Shown here: positions 48,947-61,100 of the stretch, one piece after another
How the letters are laid out: the number at the start of each line of letters is the position of its first letter
Numbering within the stretch: position 1 is the first letter of the stretch
Source of the DNA: Paramacrobiotus metropolitanus
Taxonomy: Eukaryota > Tardigrada > Eutardigrada > Parachela > Macrobiotidae
Reading direction: 5' to 3'
NCBI RefSeq assembly: GCF_019649055.1
Contig: NW_026570225.1
Coordinates: 1,302,001-1,366,000 of the forward strand
DNA length: 64,000 nucleotides
Notes under the pieces: model-generated
The model's database searches: none
What the model was told of the DNA's origin: nothing
The model's input: the letters and a program-made list of their open reading frames with translations, nothing else
Made by a program: the position numbers and the translations under genes

Positions 48947-51583
48947 ACTAAGTGTAATTTACATTGCATTCAGTTAACTGGTGTGCTTTGTGATCTGTTG
49001 GTACACTTTTTAGAACTTTGTTATTCACGGTTGTTTTATTGCTGATTGTAATTTATTGACAATTTTGATCTCACAGTGTCAGTCATTGACATTCGCAGCT
49101 AATTTTGGAGTTACAAAAATCGTTCATCATGCACTATGATCAGCGCTGACATCCCTATCGTGGTCGCCTTATAGAAGTATTGAAGAAAGCGTTGACTGCG
49201 GAATAACCTCAAGTTTATTTAAAAAAAAAATAGATACACTGCAAAACGAAAACAGCTGATTACAGCAACAAAATTTCATTTTTTTCATATGCGTACTGCA
49301 GAATTTCTTGATAAACTAAAAGCCTTAACGTCAAAAACTACTTAATAAACTAGCGGTTATTCGAAGCAAGAAACCTGATTTTATAGCAAATACTGCCAAA
49401 TTGGTCCTGAGTACTTTTACAACACCAAACATGCAGTCACAGCGTAAAATTTTTTTTAATCATTAGAAGCGGTCGCATTGATATTGACCAAAGTTTCAAG
49501 CACTGCACAGAACGCGATACAGTAGCTATTGTACTATGTATATTAACAATAAGCGCTAAATATGTAAATCTGCATAATTATTATACTGCGTACGCATTCT
49601 CTGGGTCAAAATATGTAATTAAGCTGCACTGAGTACTTAAATCGCCATCAAAATACCATTCGGTTTAGGTTGCATTTAATACTACTGTTTTCTATCGAAA
49701 TTTCAAAAAAGGAACCGTTGATAATTATAATTAATTGTGACATATTACGGCCCACCTGTACGAGTATTGTACATCTACTCTGTATGTGTACATATTAATA
49801 AGAAATGCCGCGCTCTACCCTTGAGTATGAGCAAAGATTGCAATTTCATTAATTTTAGTAATGATAATTCATTCTTTACTAGTGTAGTAAAATAAATAAA
49901 CATAAGGTAATAAATAAAACATATTAACTGTGTGATTGGTACTGCGACGATGCGATTTGCTTTTCTCCAATTTTGAAGGTCATGGCTTATATAAGTAAGT
50001 AATCATTTAAATATGGATACTGATACCCATTCATAAATCGCAAAGATAAGATTTTGATTGTTTTATTGGCTTAACGGTTAACCACGCCTACAATCAGTCC
50101 TAATCACTTTCAGAAGATCCACCTACGTACCATAATCACAAGCTGGAAGGATCGATGGATTTTGATCCTTATTATTAATCGTAAGGTTTTTCAGGTTACC
50201 GTACTTATTACTTTACTGATTGCGGTATTCCCTTTGATTTCGCTTTCACCTTTATGCATTCGTTTGCGTGGGATTTCTCATTTCAGGCATATGGTTCTCA
50301 AAGGAATTCAACTTTTAAGCGCTGACATAGTGTAGAACATTACGTTTTAGTTAAATTTTTGCGATTTAGCGTATTTTTCTGGTAAGTGCTTGTGTACAAG
50401 ACTGCTGTCTATCCATATGACTTTAAAACGCACTGTACCAGTATGTACGCACTTCTAGTCTTCTACTAGTGATTGTGGTCTCACCTTCTACGCCGCAGTA
50501 TGTACCGCATTGTCTTAGATCTCGGTCGCAAACAAAACGTGCAATATCGTGTTAATATGATTAGAGCAACCTTTGTCGCTTGATTCTTTGTTTACAATAG
50601 TAACAGAAACATTTTTTTGTACCGATCGCGCTACTGAGTAGATTTCTCTCTACAGACTGTAGGAAACAGGAAGTGATATTTTTCATTGACGCATCGATTT
50701 TATTGCTGGGCACGTTTGCTAATGCGGACCGGAACGAAGCAGGCTTTTTAGGGGGGCAGAAAGTAATTGAGCGGGGGAACTGGACAAAAAACAGTATTCG
50801 CCGCGCTCCACCACGTCGAAGCAAATCGTTGGTAATTTTGACTGCGTGTGTAATCGCGTTAGTTGATTCAAATGTTTTTAAAATTTTGAAAGACTTTGCG
50901 AAATACAAAAGTGACCAGGTTTCATGGAGTGTTTTTATGTGACAGAGCAGCATATGTAGGATCGTTTTAATAGCTCGACGAAAGATTTCAGGAAGTTCTA
51001 GTTCGTTATTGGGCCATGGACCTCTGGCTGGTACGATGAGAGATCTATTGTATGTAAACGCGGGATATGCATTTCCTTACACACCGATTTCTGTTCAAAA
51101 TCGGTAGTATTTCTATGCGATGAATAATCAGAATCGCAGAAATTGCTGTGTTGGTCTTGTATATGCGTTTGGAGGCAAAGTAAGACGCTGTAGAACGCGA
51201 ACGACCATAATTTTGGGACTTTAGTCTTGGTGGCGGTTCTTCGTTGACTGGACAGCTGAAAATCTGGGCCAGTTTGAGTTGCTCGTTCTTGGATGCTTCA
51301 TACTTACGGTTATCTTTAAGCTACGATAGTTATTACATTCTGTGGCATTGTAAGGCAACAGCTTCGATGATATAGCAGCAGCAGAACGATTTTACTTGCT
51401 AGTTACTGTTTTTGGATGACTGCATTACTTAGTCTAATTTCGAAATACCGTGTTTATTTCGAGACGCACCATGCGCAGTACGCTATTGTTATCAAGCTGC
51501 ATCATGTTGCATTCGCTGTCGTAGGAAAGTTACTGGTAGGTGGTGGAGATTTGACTGCCGTTGATTACTCAGATCGGCTGACG
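48947..51583. other. Long AT-rich spacer upstream of the ePHD gene
   Basis: About 2.6 kb without a supported exon. Both strands are open at about 50561-50953, but neither translation resembles a known family and they are mirror shadows. Positions 51400-51583 probably include 5' UTR of the downstream gene. A frame is open upstream of its ATG but reads like untranslated AT-rich DNA. Confidence 0.5.
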
Positions 51584-53410
51584 ATGGACTCATCTTCGAC
51601 GCATCCTGCCCGCATCGTCATAGCGTCGGGCAATCATTCCCGCGTGCAGACGATGAGCATGGCCCAGTCGTTCCCCAGCAGTTCGACGCTTCTCAGCGGC
51701 TTTCCCGTGACCATCGCTGCTCCCTCCACCAGCTCCGGCAGCAACGCTCCCGTCCAGATGATCTTGCTGGACACATCCAGTCATTCGTCCACGTCCGGGA
51801 CGTCGGGAAGGGCCAATTTCGTCAAGATGGTGTCCAGTGGATCGAAGCATTCGTCTGCGTCGGGGAGCAGTGTCATTACACTGACCCCCGTCAGTAAATC
51901 CCCGGCCGTCGTCTACAGCAACCAAAATGGAATCCGTCAGGTTAGTGTCCCGATACTTTGCCGAAGTGTTCTCGTAAGTTGTAAATGCTTGCGAATATTT
52001 GTATTTTGGGGTTTTCTGCTCACTATTCTCGTTTCATTAATCGTTAGGCTGGACCAAGTGCAAATCGAGCGTACACTTCGTCTAATCTCCCCAAAACCAT
52101 CAAAGTGGTGGCCTCTACAAGCGGGAGTGGACAGCCAAGATCACGTAATGGTGTTTAATATTTCGTACCCATGAAGTTTGATGTGTAATCCCATAATTTC
52201 CGCTTAACTGTAAATGGCTGCTTCATTTAGGTCCAGTTTATGGGTCAGCAGCAAATAATCCGAAACCGATTCCCCTAAAACTCATGAAACCTCGCGCTCC
52301 CAATCCCAAAGTACCCAAACCCAGCACGTCGCAGGCCAAAAAAGCCCCCCCTCCAAAGTCTCGTCAACCCATTGCGAAGCCTGTAGCGAAGAAGAAGCCG
52401 GTGAAGAGGAAACGGGCCAAAAAGCGTGACAACACAAGGCAGGACACGTATACTGCCGAGATGAACGATCTGCGCTCCAAGATCCAGAGTCGATTTGATG
52501 CCAAGCGCAAAGTGCAGATTAAAAAGGAGGATGTTGGTTACGACGGTCCCTATATTAAATCCTATCATCTGCCCGAAACTCAGGGCCAAATGCCGGTTCG
52601 CAATTTTATCGTGGACGATCTGGAAGCTCATGTGGTGCCGACGGGCACCAATCGGCATCGTCTAAAGCTGGAGAAACCGACCGGGATGTCGGGTACGGAT
52701 ACGGTACTGACGTGTGCGTTCTGCCATTTGGATCCCGCAGCCGAGCGTGAGACGGGGATGGGCGATCTGATTGGACCGATTCTCGTGCCGGCGGAGGTGC
52801 GCTGGAATCGGAAGCCTGGTGAAGATAAGGCATACGTTTATGTGCATTCCAGATGTCTCGAGTGGTCGTCCAATTTCCGTATGATTGGTTTCGAACTTGC
52901 GGAGCCGCGGGCATTGTTTGAAGATTGTAAAAATGTACGTATATAATGTTTCCCTTGTCCGCTAATATTAGTTTGGTCAGTTGTCCACGAGTTAAAATTT
53001 GGGAATTTCAGTTTGCTAGATTCTTACCGATTGATTATGGAATATGAATGAAAGTTTTATTTTGTTTTTAGACGTGCGATATTTGTGCACGTCGCGGTGC
53101 CACTATCGGGTGTTCGGGGCCTCGGTGTGTGAAAGCGTTTCATTATCCCTGCGCTCAGTTACAAGGTAAACCTGCGCGACCGTACTGAAATGTTACTTGC
53201 TTTCAAGTTTCAACCATCCATCTCTCTCCTTTTAGGACTTAAAATGATTCGTGATTCTCATCAGATTTACTGCGAAACACACCAGGTACGGTTGGTTTCG
53301 AAGATGCTTCGAGTGGACTCATGACAAAGTGGAATTATGATCATTCATAACCTTAATCGTTTTTGTAGAATGCGTTGATGCGTAAGCGAAAGAGAAGTGA
53401 AAAGGCATGA
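51584..53410 (+). CDS. Nuclear protein with C-terminal extended PHD finger (TCF20/RAI1/PHF-like)
   Basis: Exons: 51584-51940, 52048-52144, 52231-52934, 53072-53165, 53236-53285, 53369-53410; 447 residues. The N-terminal 150 residues are Ser/Thr/Gly-rich. A basic Pro/Lys stretch follows (KPVAKKKPVKRKRAKKRD), probably a nuclear signal. The C-terminus is an ePHD: CAFCHLDPA (first zinc pair), GDLIGPILV, YVHSRCLEWSSNF (His and Cys ligands), then CDICARRGATIGC, CVKAFHYPCA and YCETHQ. The order DL-GP, H-x2-C-x-W and GATIGC-CVK-x-HYPCA is that of ePHD modules in TCF20, RAI1, PHF6 and KMT2 proteins, which bind nucleosomes or DNA. The orientation at the extreme C-terminus suggests TCF20/RAI1, but the N-terminus gives no help. 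The start was chosen as the first ATG of the Ser-rich frame. It ends KRKRSEKA. Confidence 0.82.
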
Positions 53411-54362
53411 AAAGATGTTCAAGATGCATTTCTGTGAATTAGATGGTGTTGGTACTTCATGGTTGATATGATTTGCTGATTTTGCAGCACTGATTATGTT
53501 TGTTGACGTTGCACACTGCTCTTTATTTGGAACATGGTGATACTTCTTGTTTCCTTTTGAAAAATCTGGTTGGTGCTATACTGTTATTACGTGAACGTAT
53601 GAGTCTGGATCATTGTTTAGCTCTTGTTTATTTGCTGAAGTTAAACTTTATGCCATCTTTGAGTGCGTGTAAGCAAATAAATGACGAGTCTACAAATTTG
53701 CGAAAAGTAAATAATTAAGTAAAAGATTTTTTTGGTAGCGAACGTACGCTCTCCGGCTCTTTTAGTAGTAGTAACTTTCTTACAATGATAAATTTTCTGT
53801 CTACAGTGGCTCTCCACTTTTCCACCAAAACTTAAATTTAATGACCTACAATTGGTGAAGTCATATTCCGTATCAGCGATATAAAATTACTTAATCTAAC
53901 ATGGAACTACCAAACAGAAATCTGCGAAACGTGTGTATAAATTATACGTTTCTAAATTAACCGGTAAAAATTTTTTTTTGTTAGTGAAAGTACGCTCTTT
54001 GTAGCAGTCTCTCTCATTCCCTCTCTTTGGTACCGCCATAACTCTGCGAATGATTAATGAACAGCAGTCTTCTCCGGATGTTCACAAACTACTCCCGGTG
54101 GTGAATTTTAATAGCACTTCTGCTTAAAATTAATTCACAGTGCAAAATTCAAAATCGCTACAAATAAGACTGCCCAATTGAAACCAAGCCAGCAAAAATC
54201 AAAAGATCACCACCACAAACTCGAACCCCACAAAAGAAAGCACACGATATCCATAGAAAAGCCAGCTGTACTACAGCGTGGTTATTTAAGTATAATATCA
54301 GTCCACTACATAACTGAGATCTAACACAACTGCAAGGAGAAACACGATTCATAATGCCCCGA
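53411..54362. other. Convergent spacer between ePHD gene and C1D
   Basis: About 950 bp, AT-rich, holding the two 3' UTRs. An AATAAA at 53676-53681, 266 bases past the ePHD stop, is a reasonable signal for that gene. Nothing else is supported. Confidence 0.5.
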
Positions 54363-55758
54363 TCACGGAGCCGGTTTCAGTTCCGGTGAAGACACTGTGG
54401 AGGAAGAATCGGGCTCTAATCCTGGAGTGTCGCCTGCACGCACAGCCTGCTTGTTACCATCGTCCGCAACAAGTGCCGGCTTGAGAAATCGCTGCACTGC
54501 TGGAATATCCAGGCGAGAGCTGGGACCGCTCTCCGTTCGCGCGAACAGGCTCGCATGCGGTTCCAAATCAGTAAATTTCCTGGCATAACGCTCCAGCAAT
54601 TCCTGGAATAACCGGTAATATACAGTAATGTCATCTGACATGAGGTCAAGCAACCTGAGGAACTGTTCCAAAATACCTTTCTTTTATTAATGCCCTCCTT
54701 TTCCAAATCCAGTCCATTTAACCGGCAGTACACTAGAAGCCAGATATCTATAGTATTCGTGACATGATACAAAATACCCATGCATTCGTTTCAGTAACAC
54801 AGAATCTGATACCGATTTTCAAATTATACAATAAGGACGAATTAGCTCTACATATATATGACAATAAATCAGCCAATAAAGTCAAGTATGGGTGCATGTA
54901 ATGCACATGTCACGGGAATAACCGATGCTGAAATTTGTAGCTGTCTGGAGCGAAGTACTGATCGAATAAATATCATAAAATTGTTCAAAACATCGATTTC
55001 AAAAGAAAAAATGTAACCTACATGGCATATAAACAAGACATGGAAAAAATCTCTAAGATCTTCAATTCGAAAGAGTATCGTAAAATCAAGAAATACATAG
55101 TTTCGTGTTTAAAATATTTGAACAGTGGCATTTAAGTACTACACTAAAAGTCTAAAATTAAGCAAAGACGTACCTTCGCCCAGAGACACCACGGCATTAA
55201 ACATCCACAAGGTCATATTTTCTTCTTCCAGTGGGGTGGAAAACTAAAAAAATTTGGTCTTAAGCCCACACAATGATCAGAACAAAATCCAGAAAGTACA
55301 ACAGTCCAGTTAAATACGTACTGCATCGCAGTTTCTGACTGGGCATACTGACTTACATGTTTCGCTTTCTCCGCTGCATTGATCTTTACCCAGTTCTCCA
55401 CAAACTGGTTCAGATCGTCGAGCCGTTTAAGCAAGATATCCAGGTTGGTTAGAACTTCCTTTGGCAGCTCACTGGAGAAATCCAATAACTCATGGCCTCG
55501 ATTCCCTGGCCAAGCAACAGTTTCGGCAACCACCAGCTTCTCCTCGCCTGCATCTGTAGTGCTCGGCTGATCCACCGCCGGCCTAGAGGATGCTGTGCCA
55601 TCTTCTTTTGGCGACGCAGATGGGATCTCGGCACCCGATCTTTCTTGTGGGCTATGAGGACTGCGAACCTTGATGGTTTTTCTGGTTCGTCCACTTGCTG
55701 GCGATGCAGCTACGGATACCGACGCTTCGTTGCTGGCGGATTTTCTTTTAGGAGGCAT
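54363..55758 (-). CDS. C1D: C1D/Rrp47-like nuclear exosome cofactor (Sas10/C1D family)
   Basis: C1D/Rrp47 stabilises the Rrp6 exonuclease and guides rRNA and snoRNA processing by the nuclear exosome. Exons in transcription order are 55357-55758, 55174-55243, 54677-54747 and 54363-54602; 260 residues. The N-terminus is basic and Ser/Pro/Glu-rich (MPPKRKSASNEASV). The Sas10/C1D core follows: LLDFSSELPKEVLTNLDILL, DDLNQFVENWV, PLEEENMTLWMFNAVVSLGE, WLLVYCRLNGLDLEKEGINK, then RKELLERYARKF and LDIPAVQRFLKPALV, matching the LDRGAASRFVKNALW block of human C1D. The last intron is 74 bp and open in one frame; splicing AAAG|GTATTT to TTATTCCAG|GAA restores the C1D alignment. The protein is longer than human C1D (141) owing to both termini. 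Confidence 0.82.
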
Positions 55759-56337
55759 CACAGCGCATACGAGTACAGAGTAGAGTCTGACTGCACCGCA
55801 AAAAAAACGAAAAATCCTCTTCGGGACGGAAAATCAAACTATCTGCAAAATACTAGAGGCGAATAGTCAACTGACAGACTACGTAAATAAATCCATATTA
55901 GACCCTTTTCTAAAAATTTCTAAAATAAATCCATATTAGACCCTTTTCTAAAAATTTCTACTAAATACCAAAAATTATAATTTTTATAAAATCAAAAAAC
56001 TGCAAACGATTCAAACTTCAGAACGACGGAAAACGGCCCGTTGTCGATATGGCAACCGCCCAAGTAAACTTTCGTACGTACCTTTCGTAAACTTCCGTAC
56101 GTCATCTCGCCGCTCACAGCAGTGAAGTTTTATAAATGTACAGTAAATTTTTCAAGCGACAAAGTCACCAAGAATAAAGCCCGTTTAAAGGATTATGGAA
56201 CTTAAGGTTTTTTAGTAAATTCAACTTTATTCTGGAGTTCTCAGAGAACAGCTGTCAGCTGAATATCAGCTATCTCATGTTGGTTTAACTATTCAGGCAG
56301 TGTGTTCACCATTCCGAAAACAAGTAGAAGTGTAGAT
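55759..56337. promoter_or_regulatory. Divergent region between C1D and MED28 with a 38-bp tandem repeat
   Basis: 579 bp between head-to-head starts, so it carries both promoters. A perfect 38-bp unit is tandemly duplicated at 55885-55960. Near 56080-56105 CGTACGTACCTTTCGTAAAC and TTCCGTACGTCATC form a small GTACGT cluster. MED28 has an acceptor-like TTCAG at 56292-56296 before its ATG, so an upstream untranslated exon is possible. Confidence 0.45.
55885..55960. repeat. Perfect 38-bp tandem duplication
   Basis: Unit AAATAAATCCATATTAGACC... ending AAAATTTCTA occurs twice without a mismatch at 55885-55922 and 55923-55960. It lies in the promoter interval shared by C1D and MED28. A perfect match suggests a recent event or an assembly duplication. 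Confidence 0.9.
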
Positions 56338-57633
56338 ATGTCATTGAATGAAGGTTTACAAATTCCTCCGCTGCAACATCTTTCTTCGGAATCTGCTGCT
56401 CACATGACTTCCGCTCCCGCAGGAATGGAGACGACGCAAACAGATCAGGCGTTCTCAAGAAAGAGCGATTTCGTCAAACGCCTTCACCAAGTGTCTGAGG
56501 TTATTATGATGATAATAATTCCTATTAATAGTATACCTAGTAATTAACATGAAATGCGCTGGTCTACTCAGTCCATTGTGCTCTTCGCACTGCATGGTGC
56601 AAAGTTAGACACCTTCTATTTGTCGTTTTATGCCATGATCAGCAGCTTTCTTCTTTCTTTGCAGCGCATCTTCGCGAACGTGCTGGGAGACATTAGCGAA
56701 TCTCCTAGTTTTGCTCCCTCTGAATCGCTGGAGGGTGTCCGCCACAATGCCGACCAAGACATTCGAGATCTCATCGATGCGCATGCTCATCTAGACCAGT
56801 TCTTTGCGCGCAAACGCCTCATCTACACTCAGCAACATCCCGAAAAAGTGTTACAATCGGTATAAATTCTGCGATTCACGTTTGGGCAGACGGTAACTGA
56901 TACTTAAGTCTCTTCATTGCAGTACATCGCAGAAATGAAAAAAGCCGTGGCGCGCAAAGAACACCTGATCCGGCGTCACCATACGAATCTGTCCCGCTGG
57001 ACAACCGTCTTGAAAAACGAGCCCCCTCCCTCCACATCGGTCGAAGAGCGTCCCGTCTCCACACCGCAACCACCGGATTCCCCGGCTAAACGGCAAGAAA
57101 TTCCCCGACCAGCGCCGCCCCTTTCCGCGGCCCCCCAGCCGTCCCCCGCTGCTCCCACTTTCCCCTCGCAACCGACGGGGGCGGCTGGCTTATACGGCAG
57201 CAGCGCCCCCAGTCCGCAGCCGTACGTGCAGCCCGCCCCGCCTCCCATGTACCACCGGCCGCAGCACCGCCAGCCCGGTGCGGGGTACATGAACCGAGGA
57301 CAAATACCGCCGGGGGGCTTCTCCCAGGGGTTCAGCGGTCAGCCTTCCTCCTTGTCGGCCATTCTGCAGTCCGCTCCCAGTCCCGGTCCGCTGATGGGGC
57401 AGACGCGACCGATGCGTTCGCAGTCTCCTAGTGTCCCGAGTCCGGCGTCGTACGGAGCCGTTCCGTCACCGCGCGTTCCGTGGCGAGCCTCCGCACCGCC
57501 CGGCGCAGTTGCTGCTCCGTCCATGGGATACGGCGCAGAGGATCCGGGAGCCGCCGGAGATATGGGATATTATCAACAACATTCCCAAGGGATGCCGGGT
57601 AGTGGTGGGGGATCGCATAATATGCCACAGTAG
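56338..57633 (+). CDS. MED28: Mediator complex subunit 28, long proline-rich C-terminus
   Basis: MED28 is a head/tail-junction subunit of Mediator, bridging activators and RNA polymerase II. Exons: 56338-56499, 56665-56859, 56923-57633; 355 residues, about twice human MED28 (178). The conserved coiled-coil core is RHNADQDIRDLIDAHAHLDQ, then FFARKRLIYTQQHPEKVLQS, YIAEMKKAVARKEHLI and HHTNLSRWTTVLKN. Human counterparts are GVDQCIQKFLDIARQTE, FFLQKRLQLSVQKPEQVI and LQRKDALVQKHLTKLRHW. After about residue 155 the sequence is a Pro/Gly/Ser/Gln-rich tail (PPRP-, YGSSAPSPQPYVQ-, GGFSQGFSGQPSS-type) to the end. Two AATAAA signals follow (57709, 57782). The tail's reading frame is open and GC-biased with no stop, so it is probably translated. 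Confidence 0.93.
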
Positions 57634-58130
57634 ACACGGCAGCACAAAGTTACGTCGAATCTTCTTTGACGGGTACATGGCGCTACACGCCCTTTAAGAT
57701 ACTGTTTAATAAATGCAATTCATGTTGTTTTGTTTTTACGTGAGTCGTGTTGTATTAATGGAACCAGGGCATATCCAGTTTAATAAACAGATGCTTTCCT
57801 TTCGTAACTAAGTCTGATACTGAAGAACTTTTTTACTGTATTTTCATGGATTTCATTAAACTAATGATCCAACACCTCTAAACGTTCGTTTAGCGCTCGC
57901 CCTTCTTTGGATTATTCACTGATGACGGCTACAATAAACTTTCTAACCGTAACCCAGTCAAAAATACCAAAATTGGTCGCCTTTGCCGTCTGCGCCTCTA
58001 CACAGCATTAGGAAAAACGCATTCCAGTAAACCATAAAACCAGGTGGTAAATCTTTGCCACGAACGAATTAAAATTCTGGTTAGCGCACAAAAATAAACA
58101 AAATTTGTTTCTTTCAACACGTGAAACCTA
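57634..58130. other. Convergent spacer between MED28 and SENP
   Basis: About 500 bp holding both 3' UTRs. It includes two plus-strand AATAAA signals for MED28. No exon is seen. Confidence 0.6.
57709..57714 (+). terminator. MED28 polyadenylation signal
   Basis: AATAAA lies 76 bases after the MED28 stop. A second AATAAA at 57782-57787 could serve as an alternative. Confidence 0.6.
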
Positions 58131-61100
58131 TCACGTTCCCATGAGTTTTTGCTGCAGGATCTCCCAACATATACGCCGACGAAAGTACGGCATATTGGTC
58201 TGAAATCAATAGTATCAATGTTAATTAAAACAATGAAAAGACGACAGTCTATAGAAAATAAGACCAACCGACTTACATGATCAAAATTAATTTCGCGTCT
58301 CCGAGAAATGTAATCCGCAAACTTCAGCATAAAAACACCACAATCACTGCCATTGTTCTGCAGTGGAATCTTTTTTGCCTGTAACAACGAGAACGCTGCG
58401 ATCATATACCATGGCAAATACGTAGATTCAGAAATGAGTTTACCCGCTCTTCCGCAGACATCCATATCGTCCAGTCTTGTCTATCAAACGACTGCTTCAA
58501 CTTATCACTTTTCTCTTTCTGGAGATACTCTCTGCCAAGAAACCAAACGCAAGTTGCATACATTTTAATTTCTAATCGCAAGACACAAACAAAAAACCTT
58601 CTGTAATAAGAGCGCAAGAAAACGATAAAGACAACTGGTAACTTACAACAACTTTTCAGCACAAGCATGATTTGCTTTTCCAAGAGAGTCATAGTAGTTA
58701 ATCCGTCGTTCTCGCATGTCCATAACCTACGATTCGATATAGCAAAATCTTAATAAACGTAATGTACATATATACTTATCTATATCTCTCTTTTATTACA
58801 ATAATAACAAAATCACAGCAAAGCTGCCAAGAGAAACAACAGCGGGCTTACAGTATCTATATGTTAAACAACACAAGAGAGACCGCCAACGCCATACCGC
58901 CAAGCACCAATGACTGCCTAAATGCACCGGCACAAGCAGGAGATCGTAGGAGAATATGTCCACTTTCTTCGTCCACCGTTTCACACCATCGAATGCCTTA
59001 TTGACAAGGGTTGTGTAGAAAAACGTATTATATGTGTAAACTTTTGGATATTTTTCAGGATGGCGCAGTGCTCGATCAACAATCATTTCCAGATAGAAGT
59101 TGGCTACCTATAAAAAGAACAAAAACTTGGTCAATTTGAACTGAAATTTCAAAGAGTTTTTCAACAAAACTGTCAAGAAAGCATAAGCTCTTAGGGTGCT
59201 TTTATTACTGCTTTACCTCATCGTTCAACCACGAAAGACCCTTCAATGTGGCGATATCTTTGCGCGTCACCTGCAGACGGAATTTATCCGACAACACATC
59301 GGTCGGCGAACCGGAACCGAAAGCTTTCTTCACCACCTCTTCCTCTTCATATGATAATTCTAATTAAAGCAAAACCGAAAAATTGTATAATTATGGTATA
59401 AAGGCACACAGCTGAAGAAGCTTAACGATAAAATGCAACTTACCAATAAAATCGATATCATGACTAGGAGTGGAAGTTTCTATTTGCTGCACACGCTCCG
59501 TTAATTGTTCTAATCTCCGAGTGAACACCTAAAAATTAAGTAATTAACGGATTCGTAGATCTACTTCTAGAATACCGTAACCGGGCAGCAACAGAAAGAC
59601 AAATCCACTCTTTTATGACGTAATTCCATAATACTGTAATAACAATGTCTTTCATAATTTCGCGTTGTCGTCATTAACGCTATGTAAAAGTTCATTATCC
59701 AGGAATTTACCTCAGTAGACAGACGTGATCGGGATAGCACCATGTCTTCATATTCCTGGTAGTTTTTAACATCACGACTGTAAACAATCACGCCCAAGAT
59801 GGAAAATCACTTCACAAAACTGAAAGCACGCCGGGTGGGTTTACCGGATCGAGGGGGTGTTTTTCTGGTAGTTCTCTGCCAGATGACGAAGTTCTGCATC
59901 CCGCTTCTTACGAATTTTACTGATCTGGTCCAAAAAAGGCTTTAACTGAGCTTTCGGTAAAACTGAAAGTAAAGAATTAAAACCTGTTCACACTTTTTTC
60001 AATTTTGTTCCCACCGACAGCATCTATTGCGTAAACACGGTACCTTGCACAGACTGCTCGTCACTTATTGTTATAACAACCGGACTTTGATCCCTTCCTG
60101 AAAATTCCAAGGTATATATTATCATAAAATATTTTTTATATCTCTTAAACCAAACATTCGACAAATGCCAAAAAAATACTGCTGAAAACTGAGACAAGGT
60201 ACGATTAATTGGCCCGTATTGCTCAATATTCACACAGAATTTCAGTGACGTACTGCGCTGAGAGAGAGGAGCCCCGGAAATGTCTTGAATAGACTTCGAT
60301 TTGGCAAGACGCTTCTTCATATCGCAGAGAAAATCGGTTGTTGACTCCTGGGATCTGGAGTACTTTTGAACAGTAGAGCTTCCGGCACTGTTTAAGGATG
60401 CATCGCTGCCATATGCGGACGAAAGCCGGGTTCCTGGAAAAAGAACAGTGGAAGATAGATACTGTACCTATTAGTAGTATCTTAAAAATTACAAACTGAA
60501 TTTTTATCAGCCACTGACATCAGAGAAAAAACATTAGCGAAAAAGGGGTCAGCATTTACCATTTAACGATGTCGAATTCGGTGCAGACTTCGGTTCCAAA
60601 GGCTTTTTGAACGTTGTGGAACAGCTACCACTTTGCTGCTTCTGTTTGTGCAACCCGGCAATCGTCTTTGGCTGATTAGCAGTTACATCACGGAAGTTGG
60701 GCATTTTGAAAGAAGACTAAAAAAGATAACTGGAAATTACGTACACATTAACCAACTGATGGCAGCTCAAAATCTACCGTGAATGTCAGAGAAAGCCTTA
60801 ATTAAACCAAATTTACTCACCTGGCTGGAATCTGAGCAAGCCTGTGAATTATTACGACTGTACAACGGAGGACTCGTTCGCGGAGCCGTAAACAAAGGCT
60901 TTTTGTTTCCCGTTCTTGGTGGATACAACCCAACGCATTCCAAATCCGAGGTGCTAAAACCGGAAATGACGTATTATCGGCATTTATCCACACAACTGGA
61001 GAAAGCCAGCATACTTTTCATTCCTTGGAGTTAATGAAGGCGTGGACGTGCTAATAGATCGAGATTCCGGAGCGCCAAAGGCCATTCGTCGGCTGGGATC

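Noticed and set aside
50561-50953. A 130-codon minus frame and an 89-codon plus frame facing each other
   Set aside because: They are mirror-image open frames in the same DNA without recognisable motifs, start context or neighbouring exons. At most one could be real and nothing favours either.
51416-51583. Upstream in-frame extension of the ePHD gene
   Set aside because: The codons before 51584 read like AT-rich untranslated sequence and contain acceptor-like sites. The Ser-rich nuclear protein starts more credibly at 51584.
54416-54781. A 121-codon minus frame through the third C1D exon and following intron
   Set aside because: It is the unspliced reading of exon 3 into the 74-bp intron. 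The downstream part has no C1D similarity, while the spliced frame does.
56917-57633. Open frames on the minus strand and other plus frames over the MED28 tail
   Set aside because: High GC and proline codons leave all frames open. Only the MED28 frame is continuous with the conserved core.
60783-61034. Plus-strand 83-codon frame starting MSEKALIKPNLL
   Set aside because: It is antisense to two SENP exons whose phases and splice sites fit the minus-strand gene, so it is a shadow.
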